The notes beneath the pieces are model-generated. The model was given only the letters and a program-made list of their open reading frames with translations, ran no database searches and was not told the DNA's origin. From a bacterium MS4 (GTDB taxonomy: Bacteria > Bacillota > Clostridia > Oscillospirales > Acutalibacteraceae): a DNA stretch of 64,000 nucleotides. The position numbers and the translations under genes were made by a program. This document shows, in pieces, positions 10,135-18,295 of this stretch; the stretch's first letter is position 1, and the number at the start of each line of letters is the position of its first letter. The stretch spans positions 317,109-381,108 of the forward strand of contig CCFG01000011.1 in NCBI GenBank assembly GCA_000752215.1, given 5' to 3'.

Positions 10135-11207
10135 TATGAACCCAACCCCTTGCCGGTAATCAGCCTGATAATATCGTTGAAAGTAATAATCACCATCAAC
10201 CCCATCAACAGGCAGAATCCAGCCGTGTTTACCCAGCCCTCGTATTTCGGGTTGATCGGCTTGCGGAAAATCGCTTCCACGATCAGGAACAGCAGCCTGC
10301 CCCCGTCCAGCGCCGGCAGCGGAAGCAGATTCACGACGCCAAGGTTGACGGTAATGACCATCATCATCATCAAAATATTGTTCAGGGCGGCGATAAAATT
10401 CTGCTGCAGGCCGATCGAAGCCGCCTGCCCTATGGCATTTGCCGCGCCGACGGGACCCGCGACATCATTGAACCCGAATTTACCCGTGACAAGTCCGACC
10501 AGACTGTACCAGACCATTCGCACAGTGGAAACCGTGTCCTGCGCGGATTTAGCAATCAGGGTGCCGGGATTTTTTTCAATCGGCTGCACATAAAAGTCAA
10601 GAGTGAGGATTTGCTTCCCGTCCGACTCCTTCGTGTTAAACCGTATATCATCAAAGTTCAGCAGCTTGCCGCCACGGGAAACCTGAATATCCGTCTTCAT
10701 CGGGTCCGCCATTGCGAGAGCAAAGCTCAAATCGCGGTCCCCGTTTATTTTGTAGCCATTGATGCTTTTAAAAACATCGCCAACCTGCAGCCCGGCTGCC
10801 TGCAGAGCCGACTGATCGGTAAATTTCGAGATGGTCGTGGATGAAAACGCGGGCTGCTGGCCTAAAAGAATCATCATAATGACAAGGCCCAGGATGATAT
10901 TCATCACGGCGCCCATCACAACCACCAGCATCCGTTTCCAAACCGGCCTGTTGTTAAAGGCACGGTCGTCCGGGCTGTCCTCATCTTCGCCTTCCATCGC
11001 GCAGAAGCCGCCGATCGGAAATGCGCGCAGGGAATATTCCGTTTCCCCTCTTGTGAAATGAAACAGCTTCGGCCCCATGCCGATCGCAAATTCATTGACA
11101 CGAACGCCGGAAAGCTTCGCTGTGAAAAAATGCCCGAATTCGTGGATAAAAATAATAAAGCTAAAAAGAAGAATCGCTATAATCACCAATATTGCTTTTG
11201 TAATCAT
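10134..11207 (-). CDS. rseP: RIP metalloprotease, site-2 protease family
   Basis: Intramembrane zinc metalloprotease (357 residues) of the RseP/RasP type, which cleaves anti-sigma factors or leftover signal peptides within the membrane. The first membrane segment contains HEFGH at residues 22-26. A PDZ domain with LQVGDVFKSINGYKI lies in the middle. The second active-site motif is NLLPLPALDGG near the C-terminus. The frame extends further upstream, but ATG at 11207 (MITKAILVI) directly opens the first transmembrane helix, so I prefer it. It lies between dxr and ispG as in many Firmicutes. Confidence 0.94.
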   Translation of the reverse strand: MITKAILVIIAILLFSFIIFIHEFGHFFTAKLSGVRVNEFAIGMGPKLFHFTRGETEYSLRAFPIGGFCAMEGEDEDSPDDRAFNNRPVWKRMLVVVMGAVMNIILGLVIMMILLGQQPAFSSTTISKFTDQSALQAAGLQVGDVFKSINGYKINGDRDLSFALAMADPMKTDIQVSRGGKLLNFDDIRFNTKESDGKQILTLDFYVQPIEKNPGTLIAKSAQDTVSTVRMVWYSLVGLVTGKFGFNDVAGPVGAANAIGQAASIGLQQNFIAALNNILMMMMVITVNLGVVNLLPLPALDGGRLLFLIVEAIFRKPINPKYEGWVNTAGFCLLMGLMVIITFNDIIRLITGKGLGS

Positions 11208-11220
11208 GATCACCTCATCA

Positions 11221-12372
11221 TCAGCCGACCGCGCCGAAAACATAATCCCGCGCATTGCGGTCGGCATTCAAAATATCTTCAACAGACGAAACTGTTTGAA
11301 CATCCGGCTGATTTTCCATTGCACGGCGGACCAGTTCCCCAATCCTGAGAAAAGAAATCCGGCCGTCCAGAAACAGCTTTACCGCGACCTCATTTGCCCC
11401 GTTTGCCGCCGCGGGGGCAAGCCCGCCGCGCTCATTTGCTTTTTTGCATGCCTCAAGGCAGGAGAAAGTCTGTAAATCGGGCTCAAAAAAGGTCAGTTTA
11501 CCGTAATCCGTCAAGCTCAGCTGCCCAACCGGCGAAGGAAACCTCTGCGGCCAGGTAATTGCATACTGAATGGGAATTCTCATATCCGGCAGTCCCAGCT
11601 GCGCAATGACGGAATTATCTTCATATTCAATCATGGAATGAACGACGCTTTCCCGATGGACGACCACGGAAATTTTGGAGGCCGGCATATTAAACAGCCA
11701 GGACGCTTCTATAATTTCCAATCCTTTATTCATCATGGTAGCGGAGTCGATCGTAACCTTGGTACCCATATTCCAGTTCGGATGCCTGAGTGCCTGCTGC
11801 GGCGTTACATGAATCAGCTGATCCCTGTTTTTCCCGAAAAACGGCCCGCCGGAAGCCGTAAGGATGATGCGCTTCAGTGCTTTTTTCTCCGCGCAGCCCT
11901 GCAAACATTGAAATACAGCCGAATGCTCGCTGTCAACCGGAAGGATTTTTACCGAATTCTTTTTGGCCGCCTCCATCACAAGGGAGCCCCCGGCGACCAG
12001 TGTTTCCTTATTGGCGAGCGCCACGTCCTTTCCCGCTCCGATCGCGGTCAGGGTGGGTACCAGCCCAACCATGCCGACGACGGAATTCAGGATCAAATCG
12101 GCGCTTTCCATCGCCGCGGCCTCGCACAGGCCGTCCATACCGGCCACAACCCGGACGGGAGTGTCCGCTACGGCAATTTTCAGTTTTTTCGCCGCGGACT
12201 CATCAAACATCACAGCCAGTTCGGGTTTAAATTCTCTGATCTGCTGCTCTAAAAGCGCCGTATTGGCATTGGCTGCCAAAGCGCATACCTTCAAATCTAA
12301 ACCGCGTACAACGTCAAGCGCCTGCGTGCCGATGGAACCGGTCGAACCAAGAATCGAAAGACATCTTTTCAT
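11221..12372 (-). CDS. dxr: 1-deoxy-D-xylulose 5-phosphate reductoisomerase
   Basis: NADPH-dependent enzyme (383 residues) that converts DXP to MEP, the first dedicated step of the non-mevalonate isoprenoid pathway. The N-terminus has the Rossmann motif GSTGSIGTQALDVV. The central LPVDSEHSA and ASGGPFFGK segments and the metal- and substrate-binding TIDSATMMNKGLE are diagnostic. The C-terminal helical domain ends normally. It is 13 bases upstream of rseP and 43 bases downstream of cdsA. Confidence 0.96.
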   Translation of the reverse strand: MKRCLSILGSTGSIGTQALDVVRGLDLKVCALAANANTALLEQQIREFKPELAVMFDESAAKKLKIAVADTPVRVVAGMDGLCEAAAMESADLILNSVVGMVGLVPTLTAIGAGKDVALANKETLVAGGSLVMEAAKKNSVKILPVDSEHSAVFQCLQGCAEKKALKRIILTASGGPFFGKNRDQLIHVTPQQALRHPNWNMGTKVTIDSATMMNKGLEIIEASWLFNMPASKISVVVHRESVVHSMIEYEDNSVIAQLGLPDMRIPIQYAITWPQRFPSPVGQLSLTDYGKLTFFEPDLQTFSCLEACKKANERGGLAPAAANGANEVAVKLFLDGRISFLRIGELVRRAMENQPDVQTVSSVEDILNADRNARDYVFGAVG

Positions 12373-12415
12373 TATTATTCACCATTTTGCTGTTTTATTG
12401 CATCTGGGCCGACAT

Positions 12416-13261
12416 TTATTGAAAGACAAGCGGCATAAACTGGACAAGCAAATACACAAACGGCGCTTCAAAAATCACGCTGTCAAAGCGGTCCAGAATC
12501 CCGCCGTGCCCCGGAATGATTTCCCCAAAGTCCTTGATATGGCAGCTGCGCTTGATGAGCGAAAAGCTGAGGTCGCCTAGAATAGACATAATCGTTCCGA
12601 AAAATCCGATGACAACCAGCGTCAGGTAGGATATTTCGACGCTGTAAGCGTAGTAAACCGCGTGGAAGATATATCCGAAAACGATCATGGCGATAATGTT
12701 CAGAGCAAAACCACCGATAACGCCCTCCACCGTCTTTTTCGGGCTGATATCCGGACACAATTTATGTTTTCCCCAAAGGCTGCCGGCAAAAAACGCTCCG
12801 GTATCCGCTATCCAAGCGGAAAAAATCGCAATAATCACATAAAACATGCCGTGCTTCCCGCCAAGGTTCCGTAAACTGATCAGCGTTTCAAGGGCCGTCG
12901 GAATCATCAGCGACATACTGTAGATAACGCCCACCTCACGGAAGGTAAGCGCCTTATGATAAAGGATCAGCGCCCCGAATATGACGACCGTGTATAGAAA
13001 ATAGGCGGCCTGCTGCAGTATATCCACCTGCGGCAGCGGAGCGATCGCCTGAATCATCGGGATTACCGCGGAAAAAACCAGACTTGGAATCAGCAGGACA
13101 AAATTTTTGGACAATCCCAAAGCGGAAATAATTTCGAAAACAGCCAAACCCGAAATCAACGCAATCGCAATGTTCAAAGCTGCCGGAATGGTGCTGTTAA
13201 ATACTACAATCGCGGCCAAAAAAAGAACAAGAGATACTCCTGAAGCAACCCTTTCTTTCAA
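12416..13261 (-). CDS. cdsA: Phosphatidate cytidylyltransferase
   Basis: Integral membrane enzyme (281 residues) that makes CDP-diacylglycerol from phosphatidic acid and CTP for phospholipid synthesis. The sequence is largely hydrophobic, with about eight predicted membrane spans. It has the family motifs ISPKKTVEGVIGG, GDLSFSLIKR and KDFGEIIPGHGGILDRFDS near the C-terminus. It abuts uppS with no gap between the uppS stop and its ATG. Length and gene order (uppS-cdsA-dxr-rseP) are conventional. Confidence 0.95.
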   Translation of the reverse strand: MKERVASGVSLVLFLAAIVVFNSTIPAALNIAIALISGLAVFEIISALGLSKNFVLLIPSLVFSAVIPMIQAIAPLPQVDILQQAAYFLYTVVIFGALILYHKALTFREVGVIYSMSLMIPTALETLISLRNLGGKHGMFYVIIAIFSAWIADTGAFFAGSLWGKHKLCPDISPKKTVEGVIGGFALNIIAMIVFGYIFHAVYYAYSVEISYLTLVVIGFFGTIMSILGDLSFSLIKRSCHIKDFGEIIPGHGGILDRFDSVIFEAPFVYLLVQFMPLVFQ

Positions 13262-13969
13262 TTAAACCCCTCCAAAGCGCCTGTTACGGCTCGCGTATTC
13301 GTTTAATGCGCGATCTAAATCCCTTGGCTTAAAGTCAGGCCACAAAATATCCATGACAACGTATTCGGCGTAAGCCGACTGCCACAGTAAAAAATTCGAG
13401 ATACGGCTTTCCCCGCTCGGCCGGATGATCAGGTCCGGGTCGGGTTGTCCGCCGGTGTAAAGCCGTTCCGAGATGGAAGTTTCACTGATCTGTTCGGGGG
13501 ACAGCTTTCCTTTTTGTACATCCTCGGCAAGCGTTCTGGCCGCGTGCACGATTTCCGCGCGGCCGCCGTAATTCATGGCAATGTTCAGAACCATGCCGGT
13601 GCGCTTCTCCGAAACCTTCTCCGTTTCCTGAATCAGTTTCTGCAGCTCCGGCGGAAAAACCGACACATCCCCGATAAAACGTACTTTGATGTTCTCATTT
13701 AAAAAATCACGCAGAGCATCTTCAAGATACTGCTTGAACAGCTTCATTAAAGCCCCGATTTCCTCTTTTGGACGCCGCCAATTCTCCGTTGAAAAAGCAT
13801 ATACTGTAAGATACTCAATTCCAATCGAACTGCAGTAGCGCGTGATTGTCTTGAAGACAGCCGCTCCTACGGTATGGCCGGCGGAACGCGGGAGCCCGCG
13901 CTTTTTAGCCCACCGGCCATTTCCGTCCATAATGATCCCCAGATGCTTTGGAAGATACTGTTGTTCCAT
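13262..13969 (-). CDS. uppS: Isoprenyl transferase (undecaprenyl diphosphate synthase)
   Basis: cis-Prenyltransferase (235 residues) that extends farnesyl diphosphate to the C55 lipid carrier for peptidoglycan and other wall polymers. It shows the catalytic HLGIIMDGNGRWAKKRG with Asp16, the YLTVYAFSTENWRRP segment, and the C-terminal DLIIRPSGESRISNFLLWQ motif. It lies 8 bases after frr and directly before cdsA, so the wall carrier and phospholipid precursor genes are coexpressed. Confidence 0.96.
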   Translation of the reverse strand: MEQQYLPKHLGIIMDGNGRWAKKRGLPRSAGHTVGAAVFKTITRYCSSIGIEYLTVYAFSTENWRRPKEEIGALMKLFKQYLEDALRDFLNENIKVRFIGDVSVFPPELQKLIQETEKVSEKRTGMVLNIAMNYGGRAEIVHAARTLAEDVQKGKLSPEQISETSISERLYTGGQPDPDLIIRPSGESRISNFLLWQSAYAEYVVMDILWPDFKPRDLDRALNEYASRNRRFGGV

Positions 13970-13977
13970 TTTCTTAC

Positions 13978-14532
13978 CTATATTTCCATAATTTCCTTTT
14001 GCTTTTTTTCAAATACGCCGTCTACCTGTTTGCAATATTTATCGGTTAAATCCTGCGTTTTCTTTTCCGCCTGTTTCAGCTCGTCTTCCGTGAGCTCCGA
14101 ATTTTTCTTCATGCCTTTGAGCTTTTCCATCGCGTCGCGGCGCATATTGCGGATCGCGATTTTGCGCTCCTCGGCCATTTTGCTGATTTCCTTCACCAGG
14201 TCGCGGCGCCTTTCCTCCGTAAGCGGAGGGAATGTGATCCGGATGATCTTTCCGTCGCTTTGGGGATTGATGCCGATGTCCGAGGTCTGAATGGCCTTTT
14301 CGATGGCACGGCATACGGAAATATCCCAGGGCTGAATGGTCAGAATCCGCGCTTCGCTTACCGCCACCGCCGCAAGCTGGTTAATGGCAGTCGGCGTGCC
14401 GTAATAATCGACTTTCACTTTATCCAGCACCGCCGGGTTTGCCCTGCCCGCCCTGATGGACGCAAAATCATCCGAAAGAGCGCTGACACATTTCTTCATT
14501 TGGTCCTCTGCGTGTTCCAATACTTCTTTCAT
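13978..14532 (-). CDS. frr: Ribosome recycling factor
   Basis: Releases ribosomes from mRNA after termination together with EF-G. The protein is 184 residues and all-helical plus beta, with the family segments DFASIRAGRANPAVLDKV and EERRRDLVKEISKMAEE. Two ATGs in tandem overlap the pyrH stop (TAATGATG). I chose the second at 14532, 7 bases after GGAGG. The first, at 14535, gives one extra Met and cannot be excluded. pyrH-frr order is nearly universal. Confidence 0.96.
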   Translation of the reverse strand: MKEVLEHAEDQMKKCVSALSDDFASIRAGRANPAVLDKVKVDYYGTPTAINQLAAVAVSEARILTIQPWDISVCRAIEKAIQTSDIGINPQSDGKIIRITFPPLTEERRRDLVKEISKMAEERKIAIRNMRRDAMEKLKGMKKNSELTEDELKQAEKKTQDLTDKYCKQVDGVFEKKQKEIMEI

Positions 14533-14534
14533 CA

Positions 14535-15245
14535 TTAGTCCTCCTTCACAAGTGTTCCGATCGATTCCCCGCAAACGGCTTTGATAATATTATCCGGCTC
14601 GCCGATGCTGAAAACAAGAATCGGAATTTTATTATCTTTGCATAGTGAAGCAGCCGTGCTGTCCATCACCTGCAGGTTTCGGTTGAGTACTTCCATAAAG
14701 GACAGGGTGTCAAATTTTACGGCGTCCGGATTCTTTTTGGGATCGCTGTCATAAACGCCGTCAACCATGGTGGCCTTTAAAATAATATCTGCGTCAATTT
14801 CGGCTGCCCGCAGCGCTGCCGCCGTGTCGGTTGAGAAAAACGGGTTTCCGGTACCGCAGCCAAATACAACGACTCTTCCCTTTTCCAGATGCCGTACGGC
14901 GCGGTTGCGGATGTACGGTTCGGCAATTTGCTGCATCGCAATCGCGGTCTGCACACGGACCTGAACACCGAGCTGTTCCAACGCGTCGGCAACGCCCAGC
15001 GCGTTGATAGTGGTGGCGAGCATCCCCATATGATCCGCGCGGGTTCTGTCCATTTTTCCGCTACTGCGGCCGCGCCAGAAATTGCCGCCGCCAACAACGA
15101 TCCCGATCTGAACCCCCATATCCGCACATTTTTTGATCGGTCCGCAGATTTTCAGCACCGTATCAAAATCAATTCCGTGGGTCTCGCTGCCCGCGAGAGA
15201 TTCGCCGCTCAGCTTGAGAAGAATTCTGTTATATTTAGGTTGCAA
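14535..15245 (-). CDS. pyrH: UMP kinase
   Basis: Bacterial UMP kinase of the amino acid kinase fold that phosphorylates UMP to UDP. It shows [19 protein letters not shown], the [10 protein letters not shown] segment and the [17 protein letters not shown] substrate loop. An ATG at 15266 is in frame, but the predicted transcription start lies at about 15263. A TTG at 15245 stands 6 bases after GGGGTG and gives [15 protein letters not shown] (236 residues), matching homologues. I therefore place the start at TTG. It is the first gene of the pyrH-to-polC operon. Confidence 0.94.
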   Translation of the reverse strand: MQPKYNRILLKLSGESLAGSETHGIDFDTVLKICGPIKKCADMGVQIGIVVGGGNFWRGRSSGKMDRTRADHMGMLATTINALGVADALEQLGVQVRVQTAIAMQQIAEPYIRNRAVRHLEKGRVVVFGCGTGNPFFSTDTAAALRAAEIDADIILKATMVDGVYDSDPKKNPDAVKFDTLSFMEVLNRNLQVMDSTAASLCKDNKIPILVFSIGEPDNIIKAVCGESIGTLVKED

Positions 15246-15269
15246 ATAAAACACCCCTGTTTTCATTTT

Positions 15270-15298
15270 ATATTATTCTACAATAAGCATTGTGTAAA
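15270..15298 (-). promoter_or_regulatory. Sigma-A-type promoter for pyrH operon
   Basis: On the minus strand TTTACA (15293-15298) and TAATAT (15270-15275) are separated by 17 bases. The predicted start of transcription near 15263 lies at or after the in-frame ATG at 15264-15266, which argues for the downstream TTG start of pyrH. A further TTGACA-like -35 lies upstream near 15330, but its -10 is weaker. Confidence 0.65.
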
Positions 15299-15383
15299 GT
15301 AAAGGCTTTCATAACTAAATATAGTTATTATTGTCAAGTTTTATAATTTAGAAACATTTCTCCGAAAGCGGTAACAGCAGGAA

Positions 15384-15422
15384 GGCATAAAAATAGCGCA
15401 GGATTGTTTTCCTGCGCTATTC
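15384..15422 (-). terminator. Intrinsic terminator after tsf
   Basis: Perfect 12-bp stem (15392-15403 with 15410-15421, arms AATAGCGCAGGA / TCCTGCGCTATT) and a 6-base loop, followed on the minus strand by a T-rich tail. It ends the rpsB-tsf unit before the pyrH promoter. Confidence 0.85.
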
Positions 15423-15434
15423 CTCAGTGAATTC

Positions 15435-16349
15435 TTACTTAACCATGCTGGCGATTTCTTCTGCAAAATTATCTTCGCGCTTTTCAATGCCTTCGCCCTT
15501 TTCAAAACGGACATAATCTACAATCGAAATGGAGGCGCCAAGCTCTTTTGCGGTAGCCTCCGTGTACTGCTGCACGGAAAGATCGCCGTCTTTGACATAG
15601 GCCTGATCCAAAAGGCAGATTTCCTTAAAGAACTTCCCAAGTCTGCCGGTAACAATCTTATCAGCAATTGCAGCAGGTTTGCCATCGTTGATAATCTGCT
15701 CTTTCAGAATGGTCTTCTCGTGTTCAACAACATCGGCGGGAACCGATTTCTGGTCGAGGTACTGCGGGCTGATGGCCGCAATCTGCATGGCGATATTCTT
15801 TGCGTAGTCCTTAAACTCTTCCTTGGCCGCAATTTCTGCGGAAGTATCGAATTTAACGAGAACGCCGATTTTTCCGGCTGCATGAATATAGGCTGCAACC
15901 ACGCCTTCAAAACGCTTGAAACGACGAATCTTAATGTTCTCGCCGATGGTCAGGATCTTATCCTTGAGCAGCGCGTCGACAGTCTGATCCGAACCGCTTG
16001 CCTTGCACTGAAGCAAAGCCTCCACATCGGCAGGATTGGACTCGATAACCGTATCCGCACAGACCTTCACGAAGTGCTGGAAATCCGCATTCTTCGCAAC
16101 AAAGTCGGTCTCGGCGTTGACCTCGATGTCCACACCGACGGTTTCTTCCTCATTCAGGCACGCAAAAGCAACGCCCTCGGCTGCAATACGGCCCGCCTTC
16201 TTCGTAGCGGCCGCAAGGCCTTTCTCTCTTAAAAAGTCGATCGCGGCATCCATATCTCCGTTGGATGCTTCCAGTGCTTTTTTGCAGTCCATCATCCCGC
16301 AGCCGGTCTTCTCACGAAGCGCTGCAACATCTTTAGCTGTAAAAGCCAT
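15435..16349 (-). CDS. tsf: Translation elongation factor Ts
   Basis: Guanine-nucleotide exchange factor for EF-Tu, 304 residues. The N-terminal UBA-like domain has KDVAALREKTGCGMMDCKKAL. The core carries the TDFVAKN motif near residue 81, which contacts EF-Tu. It follows rpsB by 55 bases, the usual pairing, and is closed by a strong terminator. The start ATG is preceded by a GGAGG-type site. Confidence 0.97.
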   Translation of the reverse strand: MAFTAKDVAALREKTGCGMMDCKKALEASNGDMDAAIDFLREKGLAAATKKAGRIAAEGVAFACLNEEETVGVDIEVNAETDFVAKNADFQHFVKVCADTVIESNPADVEALLQCKASGSDQTVDALLKDKILTIGENIKIRRFKRFEGVVAAYIHAAGKIGVLVKFDTSAEIAAKEEFKDYAKNIAMQIAAISPQYLDQKSVPADVVEHEKTILKEQIINDGKPAAIADKIVTGRLGKFFKEICLLDQAYVKDGDLSVQQYTEATAKELGASISIVDYVRFEKGEGIEKREDNFAEEIASMVK

Positions 16350-16404
16350 TCTATTTCCTCCGCTCTTAATATTCGTTTTATTTAGTATTTGCGCATATCA
16401 CCGA

Positions 16405-17151
16405 TTATTCCGCGGCTTCTGCTTCATTCACTTTTGCTTCTTCCGCTTCGGCGGCAACGGCGCCCATCTGGCCTTCCTTGCCTTCGACGATCGCGTTTGC
16501 AACGGTTGCGGAAATCAGCTTGACGGCACGAATCGCGTCGTCGTTGCCGGGAATAACATAATCGATTTCATCCGGGTCACAGTTGGTGTCGACAATCGCG
16601 ACAATCGGGATGCCGAGCTTTTTGGCTTCCGCTACGGCGATTCTCTCTTTGCGCGGGTCAACAATAAACAGTGCGCCGGGAATTTGTTTCATATCCTTGA
16701 TGCCGCCCAGGAATTTCTCGAGCTTTTCAATCTCAAGGCGAAGCTTAATGACTTCTTTTTTCGGCAGAAGATCAAAGGTACCGTCTTCTTCCATGGCCTT
16801 GAGCTGGTTCAAACGGTCGATTCTGCGGCGGATCGTACGGAAGTTGGTCAGCATGCCGCCCAACCAGCGCGCGTTGACAAAATAAGCGCCTGCGCGTTCC
16901 GCTTCGTCCTTCACGGAATCCTGAGCCTGCTTTTTGGTGCCGACAAACAGTACGGATTTGCCTTCAGCGGAAAGGCTGCGGACAAAGCTGTAAGCGTCTT
17001 CCAGCTTCTTGACGGTTTTCTGCAGGTCGATGATGTAGATGCCGTTGCGTTCCGTAAAGATATACGGAGCCATCTTCGGGTTCCATCTTCTGGTCTGGTG
17101 ACCGAAGTGAACGCCGGCCTCCAAAAGTTGTTTCATTGATACTACTGACAT
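16405..17151 (-). CDS. rpsB: 30S ribosomal protein S2
   Basis: Small-subunit ribosomal protein (248 residues) with the signatures [22 protein letters not shown] near the N-terminus and [19 protein letters not shown] in the middle. The C-terminus ends in an Ala/Glu-rich tail, as in many Clostridia. The frame is open further upstream, but ATG at 17151 has AGGAGG 6 bases before it, so the longer start is rejected. It is cotranscribed with tsf. Confidence 0.97.
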   Translation of the reverse strand: MSVVSMKQLLEAGVHFGHQTRRWNPKMAPYIFTERNGIYIIDLQKTVKKLEDAYSFVRSLSAEGKSVLFVGTKKQAQDSVKDEAERAGAYFVNARWLGGMLTNFRTIRRRIDRLNQLKAMEEDGTFDLLPKKEVIKLRLEIEKLEKFLGGIKDMKQIPGALFIVDPRKERIAVAEAKKLGIPIVAIVDTNCDPDEIDYVIPGNDDAIRAVKLISATVANAIVEGKEGQMGAVAAEAEEAKVNEAEAAE

Positions 17152-17253
17152 AATAATCCTCCTTGGTTTTTCCTCCGTCCCGCTTAAACAGACGCAACAC
17201 CCGAAAGCCGGGCACCAAATCGTCATAGCAGAGACGTGTGTTTTTTTATTGCG
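17152..17253 (-). promoter_or_regulatory. Possible structured rpsB leader
   Basis: About 100 bases of untranslated leader precede rpsB. It contains a CCCG/CGGG hairpin with an AAAG-type loop on the plus strand (17200-17212) flanked by further complementary bases. S2 mRNA leaders are autoregulated in several bacteria, but I cannot assign this one to a family. Confidence 0.3.
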
Positions 17254-17259
17254 TCGATA

Positions 17260-17288
17260 ATTATAGCATATAAAAGAATAAAATTCAA
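17260..17288 (-). promoter_or_regulatory. Sigma-A promoter for rpsB-tsf
   Basis: Minus-strand TTGAAT (17283-17288) and a perfect TATAAT (17260-17265) with a 17-base spacer. Confidence 0.8.
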
Positions 17289-17295
17289 GACTCTT

Positions 17296-17586
17296 TCAGT
17301 TGCCAAAGAATCCTCCAAACCCGCGCCCTCTTTTTTTCGTTCGGCAATAGTTATTATACGTTACTAAAATAGTATCGTCCCCTATTACTTGAATATCCTG
17401 CCATTTAATAATAATATCGTCCTCCCTGCCCAGCAGTCCGAAGCAGCGCAGGCGGCCGTAAATTACAATGGCAATCACTCTGGCGTCCGCGGTGTCTATT
17501 TCCACATCACAGACACATCCTATCCGGGTCCCGTCCTTTACATTAATGACTTCTTTATGGCGCATATCAATGATCCGGCAATTCAC
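17296..17586 (-). CDS. YlmC/YmxH-family sporulation protein
   Basis: Small 96-residue protein with a PRC-barrel-like fold. The segment MRHKEVINVKDGTRIGCVCDVEID and the IKWQDIQVIGDDTILV ending match the YlmC/YmxH family. The family is common in endospore formers and linked to sporulation, but its biochemical role is not established. The last 15 residues (KKRGRGFGGFFGN) are basic and Gly/Phe-rich. It has its own sigma-A-like promoter that diverges from ppa. Confidence 0.8.
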   Translation of the reverse strand: MNCRIIDMRHKEVINVKDGTRIGCVCDVEIDTADARVIAIVIYGRLRCFGLLGREDDIIIKWQDIQVIGDDTILVTYNNYCRTKKRGRGFGGFFGN

Positions 17587-17621
17587 GCTCCCACCTCCCC
17601 TACAGATATATGCCGAACTTT

Positions 17622-17667
17622 GTTATATAATTAATTAATTGATTAATCAAAAAGAAAATGGTATAAT
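17622..17667. promoter_or_regulatory. Divergent promoters sharing a palindromic -35
   Basis: The palindrome TTGATTAATCAA at 17639-17650 supplies a TTGATT -35 to each strand. Plus strand: TATAAT at 17662-17667, 17-base spacer, for ppa. Minus strand: TATAAC at 17622-17627, also a 17-base spacer, for the YlmC-like gene. The two promoters should compete for polymerase. Confidence 0.65.
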
Positions 17668-17694
17668 TATCCGAGAAAAAATCAGGAGGCTATT

Positions 17695-18225
17695 ATGAAT
17701 ATTTGGCATGATATCTCACCAAAAAGAATTAAGACAGAAGACTTTTGTGCCGTTATAGAAATTCCAAAGGGCTGTAAAATCAAATATGAGCTCGACAAGG
17801 AAACCGGTTTGCTGCTGATGGACCGTATTCTTTACACTTCCACTCATTATCCCGCGAACTACGGCTTTATTCCCCGCACTTACGCCAGCGATAATGACCC
17901 TCTTGACGTACTTGTCCTCTGTTCCGAGGATATCCGTCCGCTTTCCCTGGTACGTTGTTATGCCATCGGCGTGATTATTATGGTGGACAACGGGATGAAA
18001 GACGAAAAAATCATCGCGATTCCGTTTAACGACCCCACCTATAACGGCTACCGTGACATTAAAGAGCTGCCGAAACATATTTTTGACGAAATGTCCCATT
18101 TCTTTTCCGTTTATAAGCAGCTGGAAGGAAAAGTGACGGCGATCGACGAAGTCAAAGGACCCGAAGATGCCAAGGAAATCATTCAGAGCTCTATTGACAG
18201 CTACATCGAAAAATTCTGCAAATAA
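17695..18225 (+). CDS. ppa: Inorganic pyrophosphatase, family I
   Basis: Soluble Mg-dependent enzyme (176 residues) that hydrolyses pyrophosphate from biosynthetic reactions. It has EIPKGCKIKYELDKETG, HYPANYGFIPRTY and the metal-binding DNDPLDVL with Asp66, Asp68 and Asp71. Family I is less usual in Firmicutes than the manganese family II enzyme, but it is common in Clostridia. The start has AGGAGG 5 bases upstream. It stands alone between its own promoter and terminator. Confidence 0.96.
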   Translation: MNIWHDISPKRIKTEDFCAVIEIPKGCKIKYELDKETGLLLMDRILYTSTHYPANYGFIPRTYASDNDPLDVLVLCSEDIRPLSLVRCYAIGVIIMVDNGMKDEKIIAIPFNDPTYNGYRDIKELPKHIFDEMSHFFSVYKQLEGKVTAIDEVKGPEDAKEIIQSSIDSYIEKFCK

Positions 18226-18239
18226 TTCCCACCGATTCA

Positions 18240-18272
18240 AAATCCCCTGTGAAATTCACAGGGGATTTTTTG
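18240..18272 (+). terminator. Intrinsic terminator after ppa
   Basis: Stem AATCCCCTGTGAA / TTCACAGGGGATT followed by TTTTT on the plus strand. On the minus strand it is followed by a short T tract, so it may also stop the converging glycosyltransferase transcript. Confidence 0.85.
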
Positions 18273-18295
18273 TGCCGCAATCTATCAAATAAACG

